From Gammaproteobacteria bacterium UBA7310 (lineage in GTDB: Bacteria > Pseudomonadota > Gammaproteobacteria > Pseudomonadales > Ketobacteraceae): a DNA stretch of 64,000 nucleotides. The notes below the pieces were generated by a model. That model saw nothing but the letters and a program-made list of their open reading frames with translations, was not told the origin of the DNA and did no database searches. Location of the stretch: NCBI GenBank assembly GCA_002471665.1, contig DKQK01000057.1, positions 62,001 through 126,000 on the forward strand, in the 5' to 3' direction. Within the stretch, counting starts at the first letter, position 1, and the number at the start of each line of letters is the position of its first letter. Of this stretch, positions 45,826 through 55,103 are shown piece by piece. Position numbers and translations under genes: made by a program.

Positions 45826-46848
45826 ATGACCGACCAAACCGAACTGGCCAACAAGCTTCAGGAAGCGCACGTGCAGTTTCTGCTGGGCCGTTTACAGGAT
45901 GAGGGGCTGGCCGCCAGCATCGACCGCGAATTGGCCGCAGCCTGGGAATGGGGTGCCGGCGTATCGTTGAACGATATTCTGGATCGTGAGTTACTGATCA
46001 CAACCATTTGTCGATTGGTGGAAACCGCACCCTTTAATCAGGAGCTGCGGGCCATCGTGGTGAAAAGCGTGATTACCGGTATTCAGGCGGAATTCAACGA
46101 TGGTGCCACGGTTCAGAGCCTGGTGCCGAAAGCGGAATACGACAAAGCCATCGCCCACTACGCCCAGTTTGAAAAAATCCGGGTGGATGTGATTCGTATG
46201 ATCCTGGAAAGCCCCATCTACAGCGAGCTGATTACAGACGTGCTGTATCACGGCATCAAGGATTACATCACCACGGAAAATGTGGTGGTGAAAAAGGTGC
46301 CCGGCATGGGTGCCCTGATGAAGGCGGGAGCCAAAAGCCTGAACCGAGCCATGCCCAATCTGGAAAATGCGGCAGAAGGCACCATCAAAAAGTTCATTAC
46401 CGGTAACCTGCGCAGCTCTGTTGAGCTTAGCGAAAAGATCCTCAACAACGCCTTGTCGGAAAACAACATCAAGACCATCGCCGACCATTTCTGGAAAACC
46501 GTCAGCGAGAAGGATTTCTCCAAGTTCAAGAACTACGTTACGGATGAGGACATCGACAACACCATTGCCATTGGTGATGAGCTGTGGAGCGAAGTGCGTA
46601 AGGCTGAGTATCTGCACAACATGATTGCGGCCATCGTCAACCATATTCTGGATGAGAACGGGGACAAGAAACTGGCGCAGCTGGTAGATGAGATCGGATA
46701 CACCCAGGAGTACGTGGCCAATGAGCTGAAACAGATTCTGCCGGGCACCCTGGGGCGGGAGGCCTTGTGGAATTTCCTGGAAGCACGGGTGCGGGCTAAT
46801 ATGGCGGATTTCTACGGCAGCGAGGCGTTCACCCAGGCACTGGGTTGA
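45826..46848 (+). CDS. Unknown conserved-looking helical protein
   Basis: A 340-residue protein I do not recognise. It has no signal peptide, no membrane segment and no Cys-rich or nucleotide-binding motif. It reads as almost entirely alpha-helical with many charged residues; a basic, Lys-rich segment lies mid-chain (about 155-195: VVVKKVPGMGALMKAGAK). A strong GAGGGGA ribosome site precedes the ATG. It follows the AraC-type regulator by 20 bp, so the regulator probably controls it or shares its signal. A structural or adaptor role in the cytoplasm is as far as the sequence goes. Confidence 0.75.
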   Translation: MTDQTELANKLQEAHVQFLLGRLQDEGLAASIDRELAAAWEWGAGVSLNDILDRELLITTICRLVETAPFNQELRAIVVKSVITGIQAEFNDGATVQSLVPKAEYDKAIAHYAQFEKIRVDVIRMILESPIYSELITDVLYHGIKDYITTENVVVKKVPGMGALMKAGAKSLNRAMPNLENAAEGTIKKFITGNLRSSVELSEKILNNALSENNIKTIADHFWKTVSEKDFSKFKNYVTDEDIDNTIAIGDELWSEVRKAEYLHNMIAAIVNHILDENGDKKLAQLVDEIGYTQEYVANELKQILPGTLGREALWNFLEARVRANMADFYGSEAFTQALG

Positions 46849-47102
46849 CCCAGGCAGCAACGGCAACCGCTCCGGCAAGGATGAGCAGCCCGCTGGCAAA
46901 TCTTCGCCAGGAGCGCTTCGGGGTTTGGTGATTTTGTGATCAGTTTGCCCCGGTTGAAGCGGCATTTTCAGCCACGGTGACCGCGTTTGCCAAAAGCGGC
47001 GGACCTGGCAATGAGTTTGCATTTGTATGTCGGTACACGGGTATACAAAAGAGCCTGTCCCTTCATGGGGGGCTCCGGGATATCGCAAACAGGGAGCGAA
47101 AC

Positions 47103-47861
47103 ATGCAGCGCGTGTCCTCGAAGTTGAAAAGCTGGTGGCAACAGAAAAATTCCGCCAAACCCCTCAATACGCAAGCCGTGCCGGAAGAGATCATGCATCT
47201 GTTCCGGCTGCGGCGCGAGCACAGCCTGTTGCAGGCCCGCTTTAACGGTGTGGACGACGTGTTTCAGTCGCTGTTGCTGGAAGTGGATCTGGAACAGAAT
47301 CAACTGCTGCTGGACGAGCCTTTTCCGCACCGCTTTCCGGTGCAGTACTGGGTGGGGCGCCGCATTGTGGTGTCCACCAGCGAGGGTGGCCTGGCGACCC
47401 GGTTTGAAAGCCGGGTCAGTGCCAGCATGGGGTTGGATCAGGGTAATGCGCTGGTGCTGGAAATGCCCCGCAGTATCATGGCGGCCCAGCGACGTAACAG
47501 TTTCCGAGTGGCGGTGAGTGGACGCATGCCGGTGGATGCGGTGGTGCGGGTGCCCGAACAGGGTAATCTGGCGGTGCGGGTACTGGATCTGTCGGCCTCC
47601 GGTATACGGCTGGCGATCCCCGGTGAGCTGGATGCTCTGGCGCAGGATACCCGCCTGGCGCTGCGTCTGGGCGCGGAAACACCACTGGTCAGCCAGCTGT
47701 CGGTGCGTTACATGCAGCCATCGCAGCAGGAGCAGGATTGCACCGAAGTGGGCGCTCAGTTTACCGGCATGAACAGCAGTCAGTGCAAAGTCATCGAACG
47801 CTTTCTGGTGCGGATGCAGCGAAGCCAGCGGCAGCGGGAGTTGGAAGCCGGTCTGGTGTAG
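47103..47861 (+). CDS. YcgR/PilZ-domain c-di-GMP effector
   Basis: A 252-residue protein with an N-terminal YcgR-type domain (about 35-125) and a C-terminal PilZ domain (about 130-240). The PilZ c-di-GMP motifs are intact: QRRNSFR (RxxxR) and LDLSASG (D/NxSxxG). YcgR proteins bind the flagellar stator or rotor and slow motility when c-di-GMP rises. ATG 47103 has GGGAG 6 nt upstream; the longer frame from 46977 lacks one. It lies about 2.5 kb from pomAB on the same strand, and two diguanylate cyclases are in the window, so it fits a motility brake. Confidence 0.88.
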   Translation: MQRVSSKLKSWWQQKNSAKPLNTQAVPEEIMHLFRLRREHSLLQARFNGVDDVFQSLLLEVDLEQNQLLLDEPFPHRFPVQYWVGRRIVVSTSEGGLATRFESRVSASMGLDQGNALVLEMPRSIMAAQRRNSFRVAVSGRMPVDAVVRVPEQGNLAVRVLDLSASGIRLAIPGELDALAQDTRLALRLGAETPLVSQLSVRYMQPSQQEQDCTEVGAQFTGMNSSQCKVIERFLVRMQRSQRQRELEAGLV

Positions 47862-47874
47862 TGTTCACACGACG

Positions 47875-47892
47875 CCCGCAGACCCAGGCGGG
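47875..47892. terminator. Small hairpin between PilZ gene and minE
   Basis: CCCGC (47875-47879) pairs with GCGGG (47888-47892) in the 69-bp gap between convergent genes. The stem is short and has no T-run. Confidence 0.3.
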
Positions 47893-47930
47893 GGATGACG
47901 GGCTCAACACCCCGCGTTTGACGGAGGCTG

Positions 47931-48194
47931 CTAGGAAACGGGGTCGGTTTCCGGCAGGGTGATGTTTAACTCCAGAACCGCACAATCGTCGTTTTGATCC
48001 AGGGCCACCGAGACCATTTCATCGGTAATCGGAACGTACTTGCTGATCACCGCCACCAGATCCCGCTGCAGTGCGGGCAGGTAATCGGGCTGGTCACGAG
48101 CGGTCCGCTCGTGGGCCACAATAATCTGCAAACGTTCTTTGGCGACACTGGCCGTGCTTTTCTTTTTGGTTTTGAAGAATTCCAGTAAGCTCAT
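47931..48194 (-). CDS. minE: Cell-division topological factor MinE
   Basis: An 87-residue protein that stimulates MinD ATPase and drives pole-to-pole oscillation. The N-terminal MSLLEFF membrane/MinD contact region and the [13 protein letters not shown] segment match the family. Its ATG overlaps the minD stop by one base. Last gene of minCDE. Confidence 0.97.
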   Translation of the reverse strand: MSLLEFFKTKKKSTASVAKERLQIIVAHERTARDQPDYLPALQRDLVAVISKYVPITDEMVSVALDQNDDCAVLELNITLPETDPVS

Positions 48195-49006
48195 TACCGC
48201 CCTCCAAACATTCTCGACAGCAGGCCTTTTTTACTGGCACTGAGAAAACGGTGTTCAATGTCTTCGCCCAGCAGGCGGCGCACCGCGTCATCGTAGGCCT
48301 GGCCGGCATCGCTCTCATCATCCAGAATCACCGGTTGCCCCTGGTTGGAGGCAGACAACACCGCCTTCGATTCCGGGATAACCCCCAGCAGTGGAATGGA
48401 GAGGATTTCTTCCACGTCTTTCACACTCAGCATTTCGCCCCGTTCCACCCGTTCCGGACTGTAGCGGGTCAGCAGCAGGTGTTCCTTAACCGGTTCCTCG
48501 CCTTTTTCCGCGCGCAGGGTTTTGCTCTGCAGGATGCCCAGTATGCGATCGGAATCGCGCACCGACGATACCTCAGGGTTGGTCACCACCACAGCCTGAT
48601 CGGCGAAATACATTGCCATGTGGGCGCCTTTCTCGATACCCGCAGGTGAGTCGCAGATGATGTAGTCATAGGTCTTTTTCATCTCATCCAGTACTTTCTG
48701 CACACCTTCCTGGGTGAGGGCGTCTTTGTCGCGGGTCTGGGATGCGGGCAGAATGCTGAGATTCTCCACCCGCTTATCCTTGATCAGGGCCTGATTCAGA
48801 TTGGCCTCGCCATTGATCACATTGACGAAGTCGTACACCACGCGACGCTCACATCCCATGATCAGGTCGAGGTTGCGCAGGCCTACGTCAAAATCGATGA
48901 TGGCGGTTTTATGGCCTTTCAAGGCCAGCCCCGTGCCAATGGCCGCGCTGGTTGTGGTTTTGCCAACGCCGCCCTTTCCTGAGGTCACCACGATAATCTC
49001 TGCCAA
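48194..49006 (-). CDS. minD: Septum-site ATPase MinD
   Basis: A 270-residue ParA/MinD-family ATPase that recruits MinC to the membrane. The deviant Walker [10 protein letters not shown] is at residues 10-18, the switch region has DSPAGIE, and the C-terminus ends with an amphipathic, basic membrane-targeting helix ([12 protein letters not shown]). It sits 20 bp after minC and shares a base with minE. Confidence 0.98.
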   Translation of the reverse strand: MAEIIVVTSGKGGVGKTTTSAAIGTGLALKGHKTAIIDFDVGLRNLDLIMGCERRVVYDFVNVINGEANLNQALIKDKRVENLSILPASQTRDKDALTQEGVQKVLDEMKKTYDYIICDSPAGIEKGAHMAMYFADQAVVVTNPEVSSVRDSDRILGILQSKTLRAEKGEEPVKEHLLLTRYSPERVERGEMLSVKDVEEILSIPLLGVIPESKAVLSASNQGQPVILDDESDAGQAYDDAVRRLLGEDIEHRFLSASKKGLLSRMFGGR

Positions 49007-49026
49007 TGTCGTATCCTCTTTAATCG

Positions 49027-49809
49027 TTACAGTGGACTGATGATGAGTTGATCGCCTTCCAGCTCGGCCTTGATGGCCTGTTTCCAGAGTGAGCCTTGCA
49101 GGTCTTCGTTTACTTTATAGTTGCCGGAAATGGAAATCAGTTCCGCTTCCAGGCTTTGACAGAAAATACGGGCGCTGTCATCACCCTTGACCCCCGCCAG
49201 TGCACGGCCGCGCAATGGGGCATACACATGAATATTGCCATCGGCGAGAATTTCGGCACCGGCACTCACCGGCGCCAATACCACCAGATCGCCGCCGGGG
49301 GCATAGATCTGCTGGCCTGAACGCACCGGGGTGGTGATCACCTTGTTGGCACTGATGGGTACTTCTATTTCCACTTCGCGTACTGCCACCGCCGTATCCG
49401 GCGCGGGCTCAGGTGAGCGGGTACTGATGCTGGCCGGAGGCAGGCTGGGCAGGCCGGCCACGTTGGCCGACAGCAGTTGCTCTTCGCTGCCGCCCCGCAC
49501 CGCCACCGGGATCATGCCGTATTCACGACACAGTTCACCCAGCTCGATAAAGTCGATGAAATTATCGGCCGGGCATTTCTCCAGGCTCAGTATGACCGGG
49601 GTCTGTTGGAAAAAATCCGGTGCGCTGCTGACAGTGGAGGAGAGGGTGTCGTTGAAGCTCTTGTAGTCATAACGATAGAGCTCCAGGATGGTCATAGTGA
49701 CCCGGCTGCCTTTCAATTTGAAACAAGCTTCCGAATCCAGTGCGGCTTCTGTGTCCTGCATAGGTCCCAGTTTTATTTTGTTTTTTCTGAACAACTCCAA
49801 TTGGCTCAT
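49027..49809 (-). CDS. minC: Septum-site inhibitor MinC
   Basis: A 260-residue FtsZ-assembly inhibitor. The N-terminal domain begins about residue 30 (CFKLKGSRVTMTIL) and runs to ~125; a Pro/Ser/Ala linker follows; the C-terminal beta-helical dimer domain (about 155-255) includes GQQIYAPGGDLVV and the HVYAPLRGRALAG turn. About 30 extra residues precede the usual N-terminus; an internal ATG (M17) is an alternative start. First gene of minCDE. Confidence 0.94.
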   Translation of the reverse strand: MSQLELFRKNKIKLGPMQDTEAALDSEACFKLKGSRVTMTILELYRYDYKSFNDTLSSTVSSAPDFFQQTPVILSLEKCPADNFIDFIELGELCREYGMIPVAVRGGSEEQLLSANVAGLPSLPPASISTRSPEPAPDTAVAVREVEIEVPISANKVITTPVRSGQQIYAPGGDLVVLAPVSAGAEILADGNIHVYAPLRGRALAGVKGDDSARIFCQSLEAELISISGNYKVNEDLQGSLWKQAIKAELEGDQLIISPL

Positions 49810-50004
49810 GGTTTGAAGGCATCCTGTCCAGTGGATTTTGCGGTGACACCACCAGCGCCCTTATCGTGCTTGCAGAGCGGAAGTGACTGCCCACATTTTC
49901 AAACCATAACTAGCCCCAATTGTATCAGAACTGGAAAATATTGAAGGGAAAAGTTTGCGAATTCGTGATCTTTTGTTGTGAAATTGAAAAAGCGCTTGAG
50001 AAAT

Positions 50005-52749
50005 TTATTTAGGTAACGGGTCGGTTTTGTACTGATAGCTGCGCGATAGTTCTTCAGCCAGGGTTTCGATGGCCAGGGGTTTGGTTAGGAACGCAACCAT
50101 ACCCGCCGCCATGCCTGCTTCCCGGTGTTCCTGCATGGCGTGCGCACTGAGCCCGACAATGCGGGTGCGTTCACATTGGCTCAGGCTGCGCAGTTGCGAG
50201 GTGGTCTGGTAGCCGTCCATGTTGGGCATCTCGCAATCCATCAGAATCAGGTCATAGGGCACCGCGGCATGGGTGACGCAGCGAATGGCTTCCAGTCCGT
50301 CGTTGGCCAGGTCCGGTTCGATGTTGAATTTTTTAAGCAGTCCTTTGACCACCATCTGGTTGACCTGGTTGTCTTCCGCCACCAGTACATTGAGTGTACT
50401 GAAGTCTTTGCTTTGGTGAGAGCCGTTGCTGGATTCCTCGAGGCCGGTGAACTGGCGCTGAAGTGTTTGCAGCAGTTGTGATTGTGTCACCGGATCCTGA
50501 ATGCTGAGCCTGGCTTTGCTGCTGTTGTCGCCCATGGGCTGCAGGGGCAATACCGCGCAGGGCAGGGTGGCTTGTAGCGGCTGGTGGACGTGTTGAATAA
50601 TCAGGTCCGGGGTGTCTCCCATGCCACTGGTGGGCACCACGATGCCTTGCGCTTCCAGGAGATGCCGCAAACTGATGACCGCTTCCGGCAGAGGGTCCAT
50701 CACCAGGATGCGTTTGCCCGCCAACTGTGGATTGGGCTGGGGAAACGTCAACGGGCGGCAGGGCAATTCAAGCCAGAACTCACTGCCCTCTGCCAATGCA
50801 CTTTTTACGTTGATCCGGCCCCCGAGCAGCTGGGTCAGGGAGCGGGAGATGGCCAGCCCCAGGCCGGTGCCGCCAAACTTTCGTGTGGTGGAGGAATCCG
50901 CCTGGGAAAAGGACTGGAACAGATTGCGCTGTTGCTCGTCACTGATGCCGATGCCGGTGTCGCGCACGGTAATGCGCAGTTCGGAGCGGGTGTTGTCGTA
51001 TTGGGTGCTGAGTGTCACGAAACCCTGGTCGGTGAATTTTATCGCGTTGCCCAGCAGGTTAATAATGATCTGGCGCAGACGGGTGGGGTCGCTGATTATG
51101 ATGCACGGGGTGTCGACGGATACGTCCAGCAACAGGCGAATCTGCTTTTGGGTAACGGCGGTGGAGAACAGCTCGATGCACTCATCCAGCAGATTGCGCA
51201 GATCCAGTTCGATTTGCTCAATGTTGAGTTTGCCCGCTTCGATTTTGGAATAATCCAGAATGTCATTGATGATGGATACCAGAGTGTCGCCGGAGTGCTT
51301 GATGGTGGTGATCAAGTGGCGCTGGTGGTTATCCAGAGGGGTGTCCATCAGCATCTGGGTGATGCCCAGCACACCGTTCATGGGGGTGCGGATTTCATGG
51401 CTCATGGTGGCCAGAAACTGGCTCTTGGTTGCCAGCGCCTGCTCCGCTGTGTGGCGGGCCCGCTCCGCCTCCTGTTTCTGCGCTTCCAGCTCCTGGGTGC
51501 GTTCTTTGACGGCGCCGTCCAGTTGCTGGTTCAGGCGTTCCTGCTGGCGAATAATCCGTTCTTTGTTGCGTTCGCTCAAACGTTGAACTTCGCGGAATTG
51601 ATCGGTAAGCCCCATGTTGAGAATCACCAGGGTGAACAGGGAACCGATCTGGGATCCATAGGTGGAAAGAAAACTCACCTCGATCAGATCGAAGGCACGC
51701 AGGATATTAAGCAGGCCACCCAGCAGGAAACCCAGCCAGCCGATGATGTAATACTTGGCTGCGGTTTTTTGCAGGTAGAGTTGATAAAAAGCCACCGACA
51801 GCACATAGGGGGTGACAATAATCATGGCGATCAGGGATATCTTAATGGCCCAGGTGAACGGCATGGTGAGGGTGGCAATCATGGCCAGCAGGCCAACGGC
51901 AAGAATCGCCGGTTCAATATTCACACCCCCCATGCGGATGGTGCGCAGTTCAAAGTAACTCTTGGTCAGTTTAAGTGTCAGTATGCTCAACAAGCCGATG
52001 GCAAACGGGCGAATGGTTTTGGTGAACTCCGGGAAATCCTGCCACAGGTAAACGTTACCGGTGCCGTTCAGTGAAAGCTCCACCACGGCGTAGTTGGCCA
52101 ACAGTGCAACATAGTAAATCTGAGCCTTCTGACGCAGAAAAAAATACAGGAAGGAATTGATCAGCAGGATAATGACGATGGCGCCGTAGTACATGCCAAA
52201 CAACATCATGGCGTCCAGTTGTCTGGATTCCCAGTAATCCCGGGTGGCTACGGTAAGCGGCACAATCAAGGTGTCCCGGCTTTCCACCCGCCAGTAGAGG
52301 GTTTTGCTTTCGCCCTGCCGGAGTTGCACTGGGAAGGAAAAATAACGGTCTTTCAGCATGCGGCTGGCAAAGGGAAGCTGGTCGCCGGTCTGGTGTTGCT
52401 GGTAGGTTCCCTGGGCGTCGGGATAAAAAAAACGCACCTGATCCAACAGCGGGTACTCCAGCCTGGCAATAAACGTCTGTTGGGGCCCCTCGTTTTTCAG
52501 CGTGAGCTTCAGCCAGAGCGCGTCGTCGGTAAAACCGAAGCTGGTAAAGCGATGCTTCATGGGCTGCCATTCCCCGTCATGGCGCACCTCACTGAAGGTA
52601 AGGGTGTGGTTGGGGTCGATCAGGTAGCTGGCGCTGTGGGCCGCACTGGCATACTCAAACCGGCCATCCACCACCAGTGCGGAAGCATTGGCCGGCGTCG
52701 GCAGGCAGCTGAGGATCAGGATACATATGAATAACAATTGCTTGGGCAT
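50005..52749 (-). CDS. 7TMR-DISM hybrid sensor histidine kinase
   Basis: A 914-residue membrane kinase. Order: signal peptide (ends near ANASA), periplasmic DISM extracellular domain (about 25-170), DISM seven-helix domain (about 180-385), coiled coil (about 390-440), HisKA with H451 in MSHEIRTP, HATPase with DTGIGI and GGTGLGL, a ~100-residue degenerate receiver-like segment (about 670-770) with no phospho-Asp, then a full receiver (about 785-900; LMDCEMPNMDG). There is no HPt, so a separate phosphotransfer protein is expected. It is a paralogue of the kinase at 55100-57919. The output and ligand are not shown by context. Confidence 0.9.
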   Translation of the reverse strand: MPKQLLFICILILSCLPTPANASALVVDGRFEYASAAHSASYLIDPNHTLTFSEVRHDGEWQPMKHRFTSFGFTDDALWLKLTLKNEGPQQTFIARLEYPLLDQVRFFYPDAQGTYQQHQTGDQLPFASRMLKDRYFSFPVQLRQGESKTLYWRVESRDTLIVPLTVATRDYWESRQLDAMMLFGMYYGAIVIILLINSFLYFFLRQKAQIYYVALLANYAVVELSLNGTGNVYLWQDFPEFTKTIRPFAIGLLSILTLKLTKSYFELRTIRMGGVNIEPAILAVGLLAMIATLTMPFTWAIKISLIAMIIVTPYVLSVAFYQLYLQKTAAKYYIIGWLGFLLGGLLNILRAFDLIEVSFLSTYGSQIGSLFTLVILNMGLTDQFREVQRLSERNKERIIRQQERLNQQLDGAVKERTQELEAQKQEAERARHTAEQALATKSQFLATMSHEIRTPMNGVLGITQMLMDTPLDNHQRHLITTIKHSGDTLVSIINDILDYSKIEAGKLNIEQIELDLRNLLDECIELFSTAVTQKQIRLLLDVSVDTPCIIISDPTRLRQIIINLLGNAIKFTDQGFVTLSTQYDNTRSELRITVRDTGIGISDEQQRNLFQSFSQADSSTTRKFGGTGLGLAISRSLTQLLGGRINVKSALAEGSEFWLELPCRPLTFPQPNPQLAGKRILVMDPLPEAVISLRHLLEAQGIVVPTSGMGDTPDLIIQHVHQPLQATLPCAVLPLQPMGDNSSKARLSIQDPVTQSQLLQTLQRQFTGLEESSNGSHQSKDFSTLNVLVAEDNQVNQMVVKGLLKKFNIEPDLANDGLEAIRCVTHAAVPYDLILMDCEMPNMDGYQTTSQLRSLSQCERTRIVGLSAHAMQEHREAGMAAGMVAFLTKPLAIETLAEELSRSYQYKTDPLPK

Positions 52750-52789
52750 ATACCCAGTATAGAGACTGTACAGCCTGTTGAGTATAAGG

Positions 52790-53446
52790 TCACAGCCTGT
52801 AAGCGGTTTGGGTCATTACTGTAGCCACCGCCGTCATCAGTTTTTTGACCGGAGTGGGCAGGTTCATGGCGCCGGCACTGTGCGCTTTGGCGGCATGACG
52901 GGCTTCGTCCTCGTGCATTTGCGCCAGAATGCGGCGGCTGCGCTCGTCCTGTTGCGGCAAGCGGGCCATATGGGTTTGCAAATGACGGCACACCTGGTTT
53001 TCGGTTTCCTCCACAAAGCCCAGGCTCCAACGATCACCGATGGCGCCAGCGGCGGCACCGATGCTGAACGACATGGCGTACCAGATCGGGTTCAGGACGC
53101 TCGGGTGGCTGTTCAGTTCCGCTAGCCGTTGTTCGCACCAGTGCAGGTGGTCTTCCTCTTCCTGGGCGGAAATCTCCATCTGGCGCCGAATGCGTGGTAG
53201 TCGCGCCGTGACCGCCTGACCCTGGTACAGGGCCTGTGCGCACACTTCACCGGTGTGGTTGACCCGCATCAGCCCGGCCACATGCCGGCGTTCGCCCCGA
53301 TCCAGAGCGGGCACATCGGTACCTGCCGTGGGGTTGGGCCGATCCGTGCCCGCATGGCCGCCGGCCACGGTGCGCAATGCATTGTCAGCCTGGCTGATAA
53401 AACGGTCAAACACGCTGTAGCGGCGTTGGGGCTGGGTCGGGTTCAT
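52790..53446 (-). CDS. coq7: 2-polyprenyl-3-methyl-6-methoxy-1,4-benzoquinone monooxygenase
   Basis: A 218-residue di-iron hydroxylase of ubiquinone biosynthesis (Coq7/UbiF replacement). Iron ligands are seen as two ExxH-type sets: NHTGEVCAQ with EEEDHLHWC, and EETENQVCRH with MHEDEARHA. The central SFSIGAAAGAIGD turn is also typical. The enzyme acts at the inner membrane and needs O2, consistent with an aerobic organism that uses ubiquinone. Confidence 0.96.
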   Translation of the reverse strand: MNPTQPQRRYSVFDRFISQADNALRTVAGGHAGTDRPNPTAGTDVPALDRGERRHVAGLMRVNHTGEVCAQALYQGQAVTARLPRIRRQMEISAQEEEDHLHWCEQRLAELNSHPSVLNPIWYAMSFSIGAAAGAIGDRWSLGFVEETENQVCRHLQTHMARLPQQDERSRRILAQMHEDEARHAAKAHSAGAMNLPTPVKKLMTAVATVMTQTAYRL

Positions 53447-53624
53447 GGGCGTTCCTGTAAAACCTGGTTGGCCGGATCGGGTATTATAATGGGTTAAGTG
53501 GCATTACGGCAGGGGCCCGGGTGTCACAATATTGATTTGCAGCAATGTCGTCTATCCTGCTAAAGGGGATTACAGCATAGCGCAGCAGAGAAACCCGTTA
53601 TTTAACGCAGATAAGGAAGTGTTC

Positions 53625-55103
53625 ATGCCGGATTTGGTGGATCTGGAAATTATAATGTTGTCGCGGGTGCCGATCATTGTGATCGAAACCTTTGAGGAAC
53701 CGCGGGCGTTGGATCTAATCAAGCGGGCGGGTATGAAGCTGCAAAAACCGGTTTTTTCCTGGTCGGTAACCGAAGGGGTGCAGCGCATCGACCTGGCTCA
53801 TGGGGTGCCGGAGCACCTCACCACCGAACCGGATGCGGCCTTGGTCCACATCAAACAGACGGGCCGGGCCGGTGTTTATATCCTGTGTGACTTCCACCCC
53901 TTTTTGTGTGATGCCCCGAAAAATGTCCGCCTGTTGAAAGAAATCGCCATGGGCCATGATGAGCACCACCACACACTGATCCTGCTTAGCCATGCGCTCG
54001 ACATTCCCCCGGAGATTCAGCGTTATTGCGCCAGGATGGATTTGTCGTTGCCCAACGACGAGCAGTTGATGCATCTGGTGAAGGAGGAGGCCAGCGTCTG
54101 GTCCAGCCAGAACCGGGGGGCCAAGGTTAAAACCGACAACCAAACACTGTCCAAGCTGGTCTCCAATTTACGCGGGCTGACCTATTCGGATGCCCGGCGC
54201 CTGGCGCGGGGTGCTATCTTCGATGATGGCGCCATCACCGCATCCGATCTGCCGGAACTGAACCGCGCCAAGTTTGAGTTGCTGGGGATGGAGGGTGTGT
54301 TGAGCTTTGAATACGATACTTCCAGTTTTGCCGATGTGGGTGGCTTGAACGGTCTGAAGGAGTGGCTGTCCAAACGGCGGGACTATTTTCTCAATCCGCG
54401 TGCCGGTGTAGACAGCCCCAAGGGAGTGTTGTTGCTCGGGGTGCAAGGCGGGGGCAAGAGCCTGGCTGCGAAAGCGGTGGCCGGCATGTGGGGCGTGCCG
54501 CTGCTGCGGCTGGATTTTTCGGCGCTGTATAACAAATACATCGGTGAAACGGAAAAGAACCTGCGGGAATCCCTGGCCATGGCGGACACCCTGGCACCCT
54601 GTGTGCTGTGGCTGGATGAAATCGAAAAGGCCTTGTCCGTGGATGCCAGCGATAACGGCACCTCCAAGCGTTTACTGGGGGCACTGCTCACCTGGATGGC
54701 CGAGCGCAGGCAGCCGGTGTTCCTGGTGGCCACATCCAATGATATTTCCCGTATGCCGCCGGAGTTGGTGCGCAAGGGGCGCCTGGATGAAATCTTCTTT
54801 GTGGATCTGCCTTCCGAGGTGGTGCGCCGGGATATATTCAGCATTCACCTGCGCAAGCGCTTTCAGAACCCGGAGGGACTGGATCTGGATAGCCTGGCGC
54901 GGGCCAGTGACGGGTTTTCCGGTGCCGAAATTGAACAGGCGGTGGTATCCGGCCTGTATCGGTGCCAGGCGGAAGCTGTTGAGCTGGATACCCAGCATCT
55001 GTTGCAGGAAATCGCCAGTACCCAGCCCCTGTCCATCGTCATGGCCGAGCGACTGGCGGAGCTGCGCACCTGGGCGGCGGGCCGCACAGTGGCGGCGGAT
55101 TAG
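53625..55103 (+). CDS. Ycf46-like AAA ATPase
   Basis: A 492-residue protein with an N-terminal domain (about 1-230) and a single AAA module (about 245-470). Walker A reads GVQGGGKS and Walker [29 protein letters not shown] holds the sensor and arginine-finger region. The overall pattern, including the N-terminal [14 protein letters not shown] strand, matches Ycf46/cyanobacterial AAA proteins of unclear role. The ATG at 53625 has AAGGAAG upstream; an in-frame start at 53532 is rejected. The stop overlaps the next kinase's stop by 4 nt. Confidence 0.87.
   Translation: MPDLVDLEIIMLSRVPIIVIETFEEPRALDLIKRAGMKLQKPVFSWSVTEGVQRIDLAHGVPEHLTTEPDAALVHIKQTGRAGVYILCDFHPFLCDAPKNVRLLKEIAMGHDEHHHTLILLSHALDIPPEIQRYCARMDLSLPNDEQLMHLVKEEASVWSSQNRGAKVKTDNQTLSKLVSNLRGLTYSDARRLARGAIFDDGAITASDLPELNRAKFELLGMEGVLSFEYDTSSFADVGGLNGLKEWLSKRRDYFLNPRAGVDSPKGVLLLGVQGGGKSLAAKAVAGMWGVPLLRLDFSALYNKYIGETEKNLRESLAMADTLAPCVLWLDEIEKALSVDASDNGTSKRLLGALLTWMAERRQPVFLVATSNDISRMPPELVRKGRLDEIFFVDLPSEVVRRDIFSIHLRKRFQNPEGLDLDSLARASDGFSGAEIEQAVVSGLYRCQAEAVELDTQHLLQEIASTQPLSIVMAERLAELRTWAAGRTVAAD

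Noticed and set aside
45991..47088. 365-codon frame on the minus strand
   Set aside because: It is antisense to the unknown helical protein, which has a strong ribosome site and normal composition, and it runs into the next gap.
50584..52074. 496-codon frame on the plus strand
   Set aside because: It is antisense to a clear DISM hybrid kinase and shows no domain of its own.
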